A stretch of 33,180 nucleotides of DNA. Source: a virus. Shown here in pieces: positions 20,338-26,468 of this stretch. How positions within the stretch are numbered: the stretch's first letter is position 1; each line of letters begins with the position of its first letter. The position numbers were made by a program, and so were the translations under genes. The notes beneath the pieces are model-generated. The model did no database searches. It had not been told where the DNA came from and saw only the letters and a list, made by a program, of their open reading frames with translations. The stretch spans positions 1-33,180 of the IMG/VR virus record IMGVR_UViG_3300044987_001824. One strand, given 5' to 3'.

Positions 20338-20526
20338 TTAATAAACAGTCGGAATTAAATCATCCCCCAATTCATATATAAATGATTTATCTCTTTCAAA
20401 GTCAATTAAACAAATTTTATCTCCGGGTTTAGTAAAAAACCCATGATATTTTGCAGTTTCTAATGCAAGCTTTTCATTAAGGCAATAATAAGTTTCAGCT
20501 TCATTTTGAGATACTAATAAAAGCAT
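20338..20526 (-). CDS. 62-residue acidic hypothetical protein
   Basis: ATG at 20526 behind CGGAGTTTTAAA. Sequence MLLLVSQNEAETYYCLNEK..., ending YELGDDLIPTVY. Last gene of its operon before the terminator. A hairpin ATTGTATT/AATACAAT (about 20571-20596) lies between it and the gene upstream. Unknown family. Confidence 0.6.
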   Translation of the reverse strand: MLLLVSQNEAETYYCLNEKLALETAKYHGFFTKPGDKICLIDFERDKSFIYELGDDLIPTVY

Positions 20527-20597
20527 TTTAAAACTCCGTTAATTCAGAGGATGAACCACCCCAATATTGGTAATTGTATTCGCTTGCGCCAATACAA

Positions 20598-20747
20598 TCA
20601 AAAGGCTCTAATTCTTTTTTCTTCCAATCCAGCTTCCTCTAGTGAGAGAAAAAGAGTATTATCTTCCCAATTAGCTTCATCAGCTAAATCTAATTCATCG
20701 GGGAAAATATCCGGAAGAAAAGCATCAAGTTCTTTTTGTTCGTGCAT
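20598..20747 (-). CDS. 49-residue acidic hypothetical protein
   Basis: ATG at 20747 behind AAAGGGAATTAAA, 1 base after the stop of the upstream gene. Very acidic (PDIFPDELDLADEANWEDN). Small acidic proteins are sometimes DNA mimics or inhibitors, but there is no direct evidence. The plus-strand frame over the same bases is a shadow. Confidence 0.5.
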   Translation of the reverse strand: MHEQKELDAFLPDIFPDELDLADEANWEDNTLFLSLEEAGLEEKRIRAF

Positions 20748-20748
20748 T

Positions 20749-20889
20749 TTAATTCCCTTTCTTAATAAGCTTGCGAAGTTTTAAAACAATCTCGTGGTAA
20801 CGAGCTTGATTCCAGAATTCAAACTCTTTTCCATCTGAAGTTATCCAAGTTTCATAAACTGGATAAGCTGAAGGATGACGTAGTTTCAT
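20749..20889 (-). CDS. 46-residue basic hypothetical protein
   Basis: ATG at 20889 behind AAGGAAAATAAA. Sequence begins MKLRHPSAYPVYETWITSDG and ends in a Lys/Arg-rich helix. Ends 1 base before the next gene. Unknown family. Confidence 0.52.
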   Translation of the reverse strand: MKLRHPSAYPVYETWITSDGKEFEFWNQARYHEIVLKLRKLIKKGN

Positions 20890-20924
20890 TTTATTTTCCT
20901 TAGTAAGTTTAAATTTAATTCGTT

Positions 20925-21182
20925 TCATTTCAAGAAGAATGTATAAAGACCATTAATATTTGCAAGAAGGAAAACAGCTTGCAAAAGCATCAGGTTTTTA
21001 TTCGATTGTTTAAATGCCGTATAAAGCAGAAGCAATGCCGACAATGTAAACAACGGATAACCAAAAGTAAATAAACCATTAGCAACTAAGAAACTGCCAA
21101 TAATACCAGATAATACACCGATAAACTCTATCGGCATTTTGAAACCGGATTTCACGTTTTTATAATCAGTAAACTTATTCAT
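20925..21182 (-). CDS. small multi-pass membrane protein
   Basis: An 85-residue protein with three hydrophobic helices (about residues 17-36, 38-57 and 63-83). The pattern of Gly and Phe in IGVLSGIIGSFLVANGLFTFGYPLF is like small transporter half-units such as SemiSWEET/PQ-loop proteins, but this is only a resemblance. First gene behind the promoter at 21215-21242, with AAGGAAATGA before the ATG. Confidence 0.65.
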   Translation of the reverse strand: MNKFTDYKNVKSGFKMPIEFIGVLSGIIGSFLVANGLFTFGYPLFTLSALLLLYTAFKQSNKNLMLLQAVFLLANINGLYTFFLK

Positions 21183-21214
21183 TTCATTTCCTTAGTGAGT
21201 TATTCGATGAGTTC

Positions 21215-21242
21215 ATTCTACAGGAACGGCTGACGAATGCAA
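21215..21242 (-). promoter_or_regulatory. leftward island promoter, type TTGCAT-16-TAGAAT
   Basis: Minus strand TTGCAT (21237-21242), 16 bases, TAGAAT (21215-21220), then GAACTCATCG and AAGGAAATGA. Nearly identical units lie at 22460 and 22878. Confidence 0.78.
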
Positions 21243-21285
21243 GCGTATTTTTCACCGCGTCCAAAAATAGTTGCATATAAATCGC

Positions 21286-21315
21286 TTGACAGCCCAGCGG
21301 ATTGTGTGGTAAAAT
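21286..21315 (+). promoter_or_regulatory. rightward island-type promoter 3
   Basis: TTGACA (21286-21291), 18 bases, TAAAAT (21310-21315), then TGGCGCAGCC and a hairpin. Confidence 0.75.
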
Positions 21316-21497
21316 TGGCGCAGCCAAATGAGAATATTTCTCATTTGGTTATTTCAATTTCTCGGCATAATCAAATATGCGTGATATTGAAAATCAATTA
21401 TCCGGTATTCAATCCCGGATAAATCACAATATTCCCCCGGATAATACCCAATTTCACACGCCAAAACAAACGGGTCAATACACAATCCTAGCCACAT

Positions 21498-21854
21498 TTA
21501 AAACATCCAATCATTATTAATTTCATAAGCCGCGCAAATTTTTTCTTTATAAAACCGAAAAAACTTGCCACCGTGATTCAAATTTCCTTCTTCGCTCACA
21601 CAATTGCATTGCAATTGATAAACATGAATTAATTCATGTGCAAGAGTATGAAAAATCTCAAACTCATTTTTGTGTTTCTTAGCAATTAAAACAATCTTAA
21701 AAGCTACCGGATAAAACCACGCCCTAGCTTGAGGATTTTCTTTATCTCTAGCTTTATTGATAATCCTCAATTCATCCAGATTAATCGAGTTTCCAAAAAT
21801 CTCCCGATTAATCTGCTTGACCCAAGCCCACAATTGTTTTTTATTTGTTTTCAT
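21498..21854 (-). CDS. SprT-like zinc metalloprotease-family protein, short copy
   Basis: A 118-residue SprT-like domain: HTLAHELIHVYQ (H73, E74, H77) and a third ligand in GNLNHGGKFF. It lacks the C-terminal zinc ribbon of the protein at 3406-3912 and differs strongly from it, so it was probably acquired separately rather than duplicated recently. Its start lies 14 bases inside the end of the upstream gene; the ribosome site is weak, so translation is probably coupled. Target unknown. Confidence 0.78.
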   Translation of the reverse strand: MKTNKKQLWAWVKQINREIFGNSINLDELRIINKARDKENPQARAWFYPVAFKIVLIAKKHKNEFEIFHTLAHELIHVYQLQCNCVSEEGNLNHGGKFFRFYKEKICAAYEINNDWMF

Positions 21855-22011
21855 CTATTGATTCCACATAAAAGGAAAAAGCTTGATCTACCGTATAATC
21901 ATCTTCATAAAGAGACAACAGGTGAATGTCACTATTCAATAATGTAGGCAATCCAGCGTTATCGGCTAGGCTATTAAATTTAGAAACCCAGTTCAAGTAA
22001 TGTTTATTCAT
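21841..22011 (-). CDS. 56-residue acidic hypothetical protein
   Basis: ATG at 22011 behind AAGGATTTAAAA, an island-type ribosome site. Sequence begins MNKHYLNWVSKFNSLADNAG and contains an acidic stretch (LYEDDYTVDQAF). Overlaps the SprT-like gene by 14 bases. Unknown family. Confidence 0.55.
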   Translation of the reverse strand: MNKHYLNWVSKFNSLADNAGLPTLLNSDIHLLSLYEDDYTVDQAFSFYVESIDENK

Positions 22012-22024
22012 TTTTAAATCCTTA

Positions 22025-22231
22025 TTAATAAGTAAACATATTCAGAATGCGAATACGATCATGCTCGGGATTGGTAAGGTTATCAACCAGAGCATCTTTA
22101 CATGCTTTATATTCATTATAAGCAATTACATTGCTTGCAAAGGATTTATTAATCTCTTTCACGAGTTTCTTTGCAGCGACAATTTCAAAACCGCCAACTG
22201 CACCACGAATCATTTTTTCGAGCTTAGACAT
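22025..22231 (-). CDS. 68-residue basic hypothetical protein
   Basis: ATG at 22231 behind AAGGAAAATAAA, 1 base after the upstream gene's stop. Helical and basic (MSKLEKMIRGAVGGFEIVAA). Unknown family. Confidence 0.6.
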   Translation of the reverse strand: MSKLEKMIRGAVGGFEIVAAKKLVKEINKSFASNVIAYNEYKACKDALVDNLTNPEHDRIRILNMFTY

Positions 22232-22232
22232 T

Positions 22233-22427
22233 TTATTTTCCTTGAAAGATTGATTTCAGAACAGCAATTGTAACATCAAACAGCGAAACATTGCAAGGCC
22301 GAATTTTATTAAACTTAGCTAATTCTTGACGTTTACGAATTGGCAAACTAAAAGCGCTATTATCAGTAGTCCAGACGAAATTGGGTTTATTAGCCAAAGC
22401 CAAATTTGCATCATATTCGTTTTTCAT
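22233..22427 (-). CDS. 64-residue hypothetical protein
   Basis: First gene behind the promoter at 22460-22487, ATG at 22427 behind AAGGAAATGAA. Contains SLPIRKRQELAKFNKIRPCN, a basic stretch. Unknown family. Confidence 0.6.
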   Translation of the reverse strand: MKNEYDANLALANKPNFVWTTDNSAFSLPIRKRQELAKFNKIRPCNVSLFDVTIAVLKSIFQGK

Positions 22428-22459
22428 TTCATTTCCTTATTGCGTTATCCGATGAGTTC

Positions 22460-22487
22460 ATTCTACAGGAACAGCAGAACAATGCAA
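22460..22487 (-). promoter_or_regulatory. leftward island promoter, second copy
   Basis: Minus strand TTGCAT (22482-22487), 16 bases, TAGAAT (22460-22465), then GAACTCATCGGATAACGC. Confidence 0.78.
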
Positions 22488-22530
22488 GCGTATTTTTCGC
22501 GCGGTCACAAAATATTTGCAAATAAATCGC

Positions 22531-22560
22531 TTGACAGTCTATAGGCTGCTATGGTAAAAT
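22531..22560 (+). promoter_or_regulatory. rightward island-type promoter 4
   Basis: TTGACA (22531-22536), 18 bases, TAAAAT (22555-22560), then CGGCGCCACA. Confidence 0.75.
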
Positions 22561-22566
22561 CGGCGC

Positions 22567-22638
22567 CACATTTAAGATAAAAGGATACGAATATCCTTTT
22601 ATGCTACTGTTAAAAGCCAGCTTTCGCTGGCTTCATTT
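22567..22638 (+). ncRNA. candidate short RNA of about 70 nt
   Basis: The rightward promoter at 22531 reads into a hairpin AAAAGGATA/TATCCTTTT (22579-22600) and then a terminator-type hairpin AAGCCAGC/GCTGGCTT (22614-22633), before the oppositely oriented gene. There is no reading frame with a ribosome site. The transcript's end overlaps the 3' side of the leftward gene 22637-22846. Confidence 0.45.
22614..22633. terminator. bidirectional terminator hairpin
   Basis: AAGCCAGC, loop TTTC, GCTGGCTT. Leftward it ends the 22637-22846 gene with TTTTAAC after the stem; rightward it is followed by CATTTAC, a weaker tail. Confidence 0.7.
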
Positions 22639-22846
22639 ACTGCTGCACGATCATGTTGCCATTGTGATCAAAGAAGCCGTTATCTTGTGCCAAGTGCAGA
22701 AGCTTGATAGTGGAGCTAAGATCCTCACCAGTCAATTGACGTAGGAGGATGCAAGCTTGAAGCTTAGAGATCTTACCTTGAACATACAGATTAAGTGCCA
22801 TTGCCTCAGCATGGTTAGAACAGTAAACAGTTTGAACGATTTGCAT
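22637..22846 (-). CDS. 69-residue hypothetical protein
   Basis: Single-gene operon: promoter at 22878-22905, AAGGAAATGAA before the ATG at 22846, terminator right after the stop. Sequence begins MQIVQTVYCSNHAEAMALNL; the middle (KISKLQACILLRQLTGEDLS) could be helical. Unknown family. Confidence 0.62.
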   Translation of the reverse strand: MQIVQTVYCSNHAEAMALNLYVQGKISKLQACILLRQLTGEDLSSTIKLLHLAQDNGFFDHNGNMIVQQ

Positions 22847-22877
22847 TTCATTTCCTTAGTAAGTTGTCGATGTAGTT

Positions 22878-22905
22878 ATTCTACATGAATAGTAAAAGAA
22901 TGCAA
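22878..22905 (-). promoter_or_regulatory. leftward island promoter, third copy
   Basis: Minus strand TTGCAT (22900-22905), 16 bases, TAGAAT (22878-22883). Confidence 0.75.
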
Positions 22906-23023
22906 GCTTGTTTTAATCTGATCGAAAATATATTTGACCATGCAAGAAGCATACCAGGTACGGGGGCGGTTATTAGACATTGACTTTCCAAACGCTCACA
23001 GGCCCACCCCCGCGCGCAACTTT

Positions 23024-23123
23024 AAGGTTTCTAGAGTAAGCTCAATTAAGTGCTAGAATTGCCCCAAATTGTAAAGGTTTTCTAGAGTAAGCTCAATTAA
23101 ATGCTATTATGACCCCAAATCGT
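23024..23123 (+). repeat. two 50-bp direct repeats with extended -10 box and ACCCCAAAT
   Basis: Units 23024-23073 and 23074-23123 share AAGGTTT, CTAGAGTAAGCTCAATTAA, then RTGCTA(G/T)(A/T)AT and (G/A)CCCCAAAT. TGC-TAGAAT and TGC-TATTAT look like extended -10 boxes; a third similar element (TGCTATAAT followed by ACCCCAAAT) lies at 16802-16830. Confidence 0.7.
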
Positions 23124-23181
23124 CCAAATTTTCCTAACCCACTCCCCCATACCTCAATCTACCAAATAGCCCAAAATTAAG

Positions 23182-23210
23182 TTGATTTTCTTCTATCCTT
23201 ATGTTAGACT
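23182..23210 (+). promoter_or_regulatory. probable promoter of the packaging genes
   Basis: TTGATT (23182-23187), 17 bases, TAGACT (23205-23210), 34 bases before the start codon. The -10 box is imperfect. Confidence 0.5.
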
Positions 23211-23244
23211 TTACACATTATGAAAATTTATCAAACTTCCCCTT

Positions 23245-23709
23245 ATGTCCAAACCTAATGAGTTGGTCCCTATATCTCCCGAAGCTCTAGAGATATTGAA
23301 TGTATATCTGCAGACGCAGGATATTAATGCTACTGCTAGAGAGCTGGACATACACCCCACGCAAGTCTCACAATACCTTAGAAAATCAGAAGTTAAGAAC
23401 TACCTAGATCACGTCTACCTTAGTGCTGGATACCGTAACCGCGATAAATTAGCTCTTGCATTCGACGACCTCATTGAGAAGAAACTAGAAGAAATGATGG
23501 AAACCGGTTTAGGGTCTACTAAAGATATTTCTGAGCTATTAATGATGCAGCATAAAATTCGTATGGAAGAATTAAAAGCTATGGCTGATATTGAAAAAAT
23601 TAGAGAAGGTAGCATACGTAAACAAACAAACGTACAAATTAATACTGGTGGCTCACCGTATGGAGAAGGCCAGTATGGTGCTTTACTAGGTCAGCTTTTA
23701 TCTCAGTAA
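23245..23709 (+). CDS. terS: terminase small subunit
   Basis: A 154-residue protein with an N-terminal helix-turn-helix (INATARELDIHPTQVSQYLR, residues ~30-50), a long helical middle for oligomerisation, and a Gly-rich tail. Size, HTH and position directly before the large subunit (separated only by an inserted HNH gene) support a DNA-recognising small terminase. No Shine-Dalgarno-like sequence precedes the ATG (CTTCCCCTT), so the start is not certain; the next ATG is at residue 85, too late. Confidence 0.8.
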   Translation: MSKPNELVPISPEALEILNVYLQTQDINATARELDIHPTQVSQYLRKSEVKNYLDHVYLSAGYRNRDKLALAFDDLIEKKLEEMMETGLGSTKDISELLMMQHKIRMEELKAMADIEKIREGSIRKQTNVQINTGGSPYGEGQYGALLGQLLSQ

Positions 23710-23772
23710 CTCGCTAGAGTATATAAAATTATTGGTCCTAGACGTATAAGTCGCTAGAACCTACTTGTTAAT

Positions 23773-23852
23773 GGGTGAACCGAGCCTGCAGCTCTTTCCT
23801 AGTGCCTTTACACTGGGATAGCCCTACCAATAAAAGTCTTAAAGGAGACAAA
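23773..23852 (+). promoter_or_regulatory. structured leader of HNH gene A
   Basis: Three-way-junction fold by eye: GGGT/GCCC (23773-23776 with 23821-23824), GAGC/GCTC (23782-23785 with 23791-23794), CCTAGTG/CACTGGG (23798-23804 with 23811-23817), with ATA joining the last strand to the first stem. Next, GTCT/AGAC encloses the ribosome site AAAGG. The same fold with changed bases precedes the HNH gene at 26469. Confidence 0.6.
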
Positions 23853-24605
23853 ATGGTTGTTGATGAAATTTATGATGTGTTAGTTTCACGGTTTGGGGTT
23901 GGTGAAGTTTTTTCACATAATACAACGTGGAAAGAGTTCATAACATATGTAGTTATAGATAGCTGTTCAATGGATAGTTTAGCAACTAAGTGTGGATACT
24001 CACATTCTAGTGGTCTTAGCAGGTATACTACCAAACAATTTAAACATATTAAAGAAGATAAAAAACTAAAACCATGGAAAACTTATCTTACTTCTTTAGT
24101 AGAAATGAAAAAGTGTCCAAGCTGCAATGAAATAAAACCACTAAGTAACTTTAGTATTAATACTGCTATTTGTAAAAACTGTGATAATAATAAAAGAGCT
24201 ACATATGTAGAAAACAGTAGAGAAAAAGTTCTAAGTAAATCAAAAATCTATTATCAAAACAATAAAGAAAGTAGGTTACTATCAAATAGATGGTATAGGT
24301 TACTTAATAGTGAATCAATAGCAGAACAAAAGAAAGAGTATCATAAAAAGTATTATCAAGAGCATAAATACTTATATAATGCGAAAAATGCTAAACGTAG
24401 AGCTACAAAACTACAAGCCACCCCAAAGTGGGCAAATCTGATAGCTATAAAAGAAATTTATCAAACTTGCCCTCCTGGTTATCACGTAGACCATATAGTT
24501 CCATTACAAGGTAAATTAGTATGTGGATTACATTGCGAATTCAATCTCCAACATCTGTCAGCTAGTGAGAATTTAAGTAAAGGAAATAGGTTTGAAGTAT
24601 GTTAA
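23853..24605 (+). CDS. free-standing HNH homing endonuclease A
   Basis: A 250-residue protein: a variable N-terminal domain (MVVDEIYDVLVSRFGV...), a zinc pair CPSC ... CKNC (~residues 88-110), a Lys/Tyr-rich spacer, and a C-terminal HNH nuclease core YHVDHIVPL ... CGLHCEFNLQHLSASENLSK. The gene sits between the two terminase genes and overlaps the large subunit by 7 bases, typical for intergenic homing genes. Start at 23853 follows AAAGGAGAC; an in-frame ATG at 23775 would begin inside the leader structure. A paralogue lies at 26469. Confidence 0.85.
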   Translation: MVVDEIYDVLVSRFGVGEVFSHNTTWKEFITYVVIDSCSMDSLATKCGYSHSSGLSRYTTKQFKHIKEDKKLKPWKTYLTSLVEMKKCPSCNEIKPLSNFSINTAICKNCDNNKRATYVENSREKVLSKSKIYYQNNKESRLLSNRWYRLLNSESIAEQKKEYHKKYYQEHKYLYNAKNAKRRATKLQATPKWANLIAIKEIYQTCPPGYHVDHIVPLQGKLVCGLHCEFNLQHLSASENLSKGNRFEVC

Positions 24606-25900
24606 AGATTAGTAGGCCTGATATTAGTAGTACGGAAATTACCGAATTTCCTGTAGAGGATAGGTTTATTAAGTTGCCTATTAAAAAGTACGTTGACTTA
24701 CTAGGTATAGAACTTAATGGCCCACAGATTGCGATAGTTAACGCTTTGAATAGTCCAAAGTATCGTTTCGTAGTAGCTGCCGTTAGCCGTCGCGTAGGCA
24801 AAACAACCATAGCGAATATAATAGGACAGCTAGTTACTCTAGTTCCTAATAGTCACGTCCTTATCATGTCCCCTAATTATGCTCTATCATCAATTTCATT
24901 TGAAGAGCAACGTAAACTAATTAATCATTTCAAATTAGAGGTACTCAGGGATAACGCCAAAGATAGAATTATTGAACTAAAGAATGGTTCTACGATTCGG
25001 ATGGGGTCTGTATCTCAGGTTGATTCAGTAGTTGGTCGCAGTTACTCACTTATTATCTTCGATGAGGCCGCGCTTACTAGCGATGGACAAGAAGCATTCG
25101 AGATTGCACTACGTCCAACACTGGACAAGCCAGATGCTAAAGCTATCTTCATTTCAACGCCTAGGGGCCGTAACAATTGGTTTAGTACTTACTGGCACTA
25201 TGGTTTCAACTCAATCCCAGCATTCGCTAGATGGGCTAGTATCCACGCTGACTACCGGGAGAATCCTAGGGCTAGCGAAGATGACATTAATGAAGCTCGT
25301 GCAACTATGCCCGCCAGCAGATTCGCTCAAGAGTTTGAGGCTAGCTTTAGCGTATTCGAAGGACAGATATTTAAGTTTGACCATAAGTGTATTATGCCGG
25401 TAGATAGATGGGAACATCTTGAAAGAATTATGGGACTTGATATCGGTTTCAAAGATCCTACCGCCATGCTCGTTTTGGGGTATGACTACGATTCTCAGGT
25501 CTTCTACGCACTAGACGAATTCCAGCAAGCAAATATGACTACAGATCAGTACGCCGTAGAATGCAAAACTCTAGAAGATAAGTATGATGTACAGATGATC
25601 TTCATCGATTCGGCCGCGCAACAGACTCGCTACGATTGGGCTGTGAACCATGATATTTCTACAATTAATGCAACTAAGTCCGTGTTGGACGGAATTGCAT
25701 ATGTTCAGATGATTGTGGAGCAAGGAAAACTAATTGTAGACCCCAAATGTACACATCTTCTAGTAGCACTTGACCAGTTCCGTTGGGATCCAAAGGAAAC
25801 TCTGATTACTGAGAAGCCAGTACATGACAAGTATTCGCACATGGCTGATGCATTGCGTTATGCTTTATATAGTTATCGTTCTAACGTAGGGAGCTTCTGA
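24599..25900 (+). CDS. terL: terminase large subunit
   Basis: A 433-residue DNA packaging motor. ATPase part: Walker A SRRVGKTT (63-70), Walker B LIIFDEAA (D154, E155), coupling motif ISTPRGRNNWF. Nuclease part: MGLDIGFKDPTA, MIFIDSAAQQ and HMADALRYALYSY supply the acidic metal-binding residues of an RNase H-like fold. It hydrolyses ATP to pump DNA into proheads and cuts the concatemer. It starts inside the end of the HNH gene. Complete in length for the family. Confidence 0.95.
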   Translation: MLKISRPDISSTEITEFPVEDRFIKLPIKKYVDLLGIELNGPQIAIVNALNSPKYRFVVAAVSRRVGKTTIANIIGQLVTLVPNSHVLIMSPNYALSSISFEEQRKLINHFKLEVLRDNAKDRIIELKNGSTIRMGSVSQVDSVVGRSYSLIIFDEAALTSDGQEAFEIALRPTLDKPDAKAIFISTPRGRNNWFSTYWHYGFNSIPAFARWASIHADYRENPRASEDDINEARATMPASRFAQEFEASFSVFEGQIFKFDHKCIMPVDRWEHLERIMGLDIGFKDPTAMLVLGYDYDSQVFYALDEFQQANMTTDQYAVECKTLEDKYDVQMIFIDSAAQQTRYDWAVNHDISTINATKSVLDGIAYVQMIVEQGKLIVDPKCTHLLVALDQFRWDPKETLITEKPVHDKYSHMADALRYALYSYRSNVGSF

Positions 25901-25916
25901 TGGTAGGAAAATTGAA

Positions 25917-25945
25917 TTGAATTTATTTTATACTTATGGGATAAT
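25917..25945 (+). promoter_or_regulatory. promoter after terL
   Basis: TTGAAT (25917-25922), 17 bases, GATAAT (25940-25945), 44 bases before the GTG start of the small HNH gene. Confidence 0.65.
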
Positions 25946-25989
25946 AGCAGTATTCTGAGTAAGTAAAAGTTTTTAGGAGTAGTTTAATA

Positions 25990-26385
25990 GTGGCAGCAAA
26001 TACCGGTAATAAGTCTGATTTAAAGCGTGATGAGGTCAAGTATGTTCGTGACCGAGCCAAAGCTAGGTATCCTAAGGGTAATTGCTGCGCAATTTGTGAT
26101 ACTACTGAAAACTTAGAGTTTCATCACTACTCATCACTTACACTACTATGGGAAAAGTGGAAAGTTACTAGTGGTATTTCAATTGATAATGTAGAAGATG
26201 TAATGTTCCATAGGGATACTTTTATAGCTGAGCACGAGAAGGAGTTATATGAAGATGCTGTTACATTATGTAATGGGCACCATGTAAAGCTACATACTGT
26301 GTATGGTAGCAAACCGGCCCTTTTTACTGCTAAAAAGCAGGCTAACTGGGTTAAAATTCAGCACGATAAACTACACAAAGATTAA
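25990..26385 (+). CDS. small HNH-type nuclease near terminase
   Basis: A 131-residue protein with CAIC, EFHHYSSLTLLW and LCNGHHVKLH, the ligand pattern of small phage HNH nucleases. Packaging-associated HNH proteins in HK97-like phages assist terminase cutting, and the position next to terL fits, though they are usually at the genome end. Start is GTG at 25990 behind TAGGAG, about 10 bases away. It is unrelated in length and N-terminus to the two homing-type HNH genes on each side. Confidence 0.75.
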   Translation: MAANTGNKSDLKRDEVKYVRDRAKARYPKGNCCAICDTTENLEFHHYSSLTLLWEKWKVTSGISIDNVEDVMFHRDTFIAEHEKELYEDAVTLCNGHHVKLHTVYGSKPALFTAKKQANWVKIQHDKLHKD

Positions 26386-26388
26386 AAC

Positions 26389-26468
26389 TGAGCGAAAGGG
26401 CCGGCCAGCCTTTCTAGTGCCTTTTTCACTAGATAGCTCACCAAACACTGTCTAAAAAGGAGACAAAA
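26389..26468 (+). promoter_or_regulatory. structured leader of HNH gene B
   Basis: Same fold as at 23773: TGAGC/GCTCA (26389-26393 with 26436-26440), AAAGG/CCTTT (26395-26399 with 26409-26413), CTAGTG/CACTAG (26414-26419 with 26427-26432), ATA linker (26433-26435), then GTCT/AGAC around the ribosome site. Confidence 0.6.

Larger units (their letters stand above)
21183..21497. other. 315-base divergent control region
   Basis: Holds a leftward promoter (21215-21242), a rightward promoter (21286-21315) behind ATAGTTGCATATAAATCGC, a hairpin at the start of the rightward transcript (CCAAATGAGAA/TTCTCATTTGG, 21324-21348) and a second hairpin TTATCCGG/CCGGATAA (21398-21422) that may end either transcript. 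A short plus-strand frame encodes MRIFLIWLFQFLGIIKYA from 21329, without a ribosome site. Confidence 0.6.
22847..23244. other. 398-base non-coding boundary of island and packaging genes
   Basis: Contains the leftward promoter 22878-22905, a GC-rich stretch around 22960-23020 without evident function, two 50-bp direct repeats (23024-23123) and the terminase promoter (23182-23210). Confidence 0.6.

Noticed and set aside
20551-20784. 77-residue plus-strand frame in the island
   Set aside because: It is antisense to two well-supported leftward genes (20598-20747 and 20749-20889), each with a ribosome site and 1-base spacing.
23773-26440. Hammerhead or other self-cleaving ribozyme in the HNH leaders
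   Set aside because: A three-way junction is present, but the CUGAUGA and GAAA core elements are not at the required positions in both copies.
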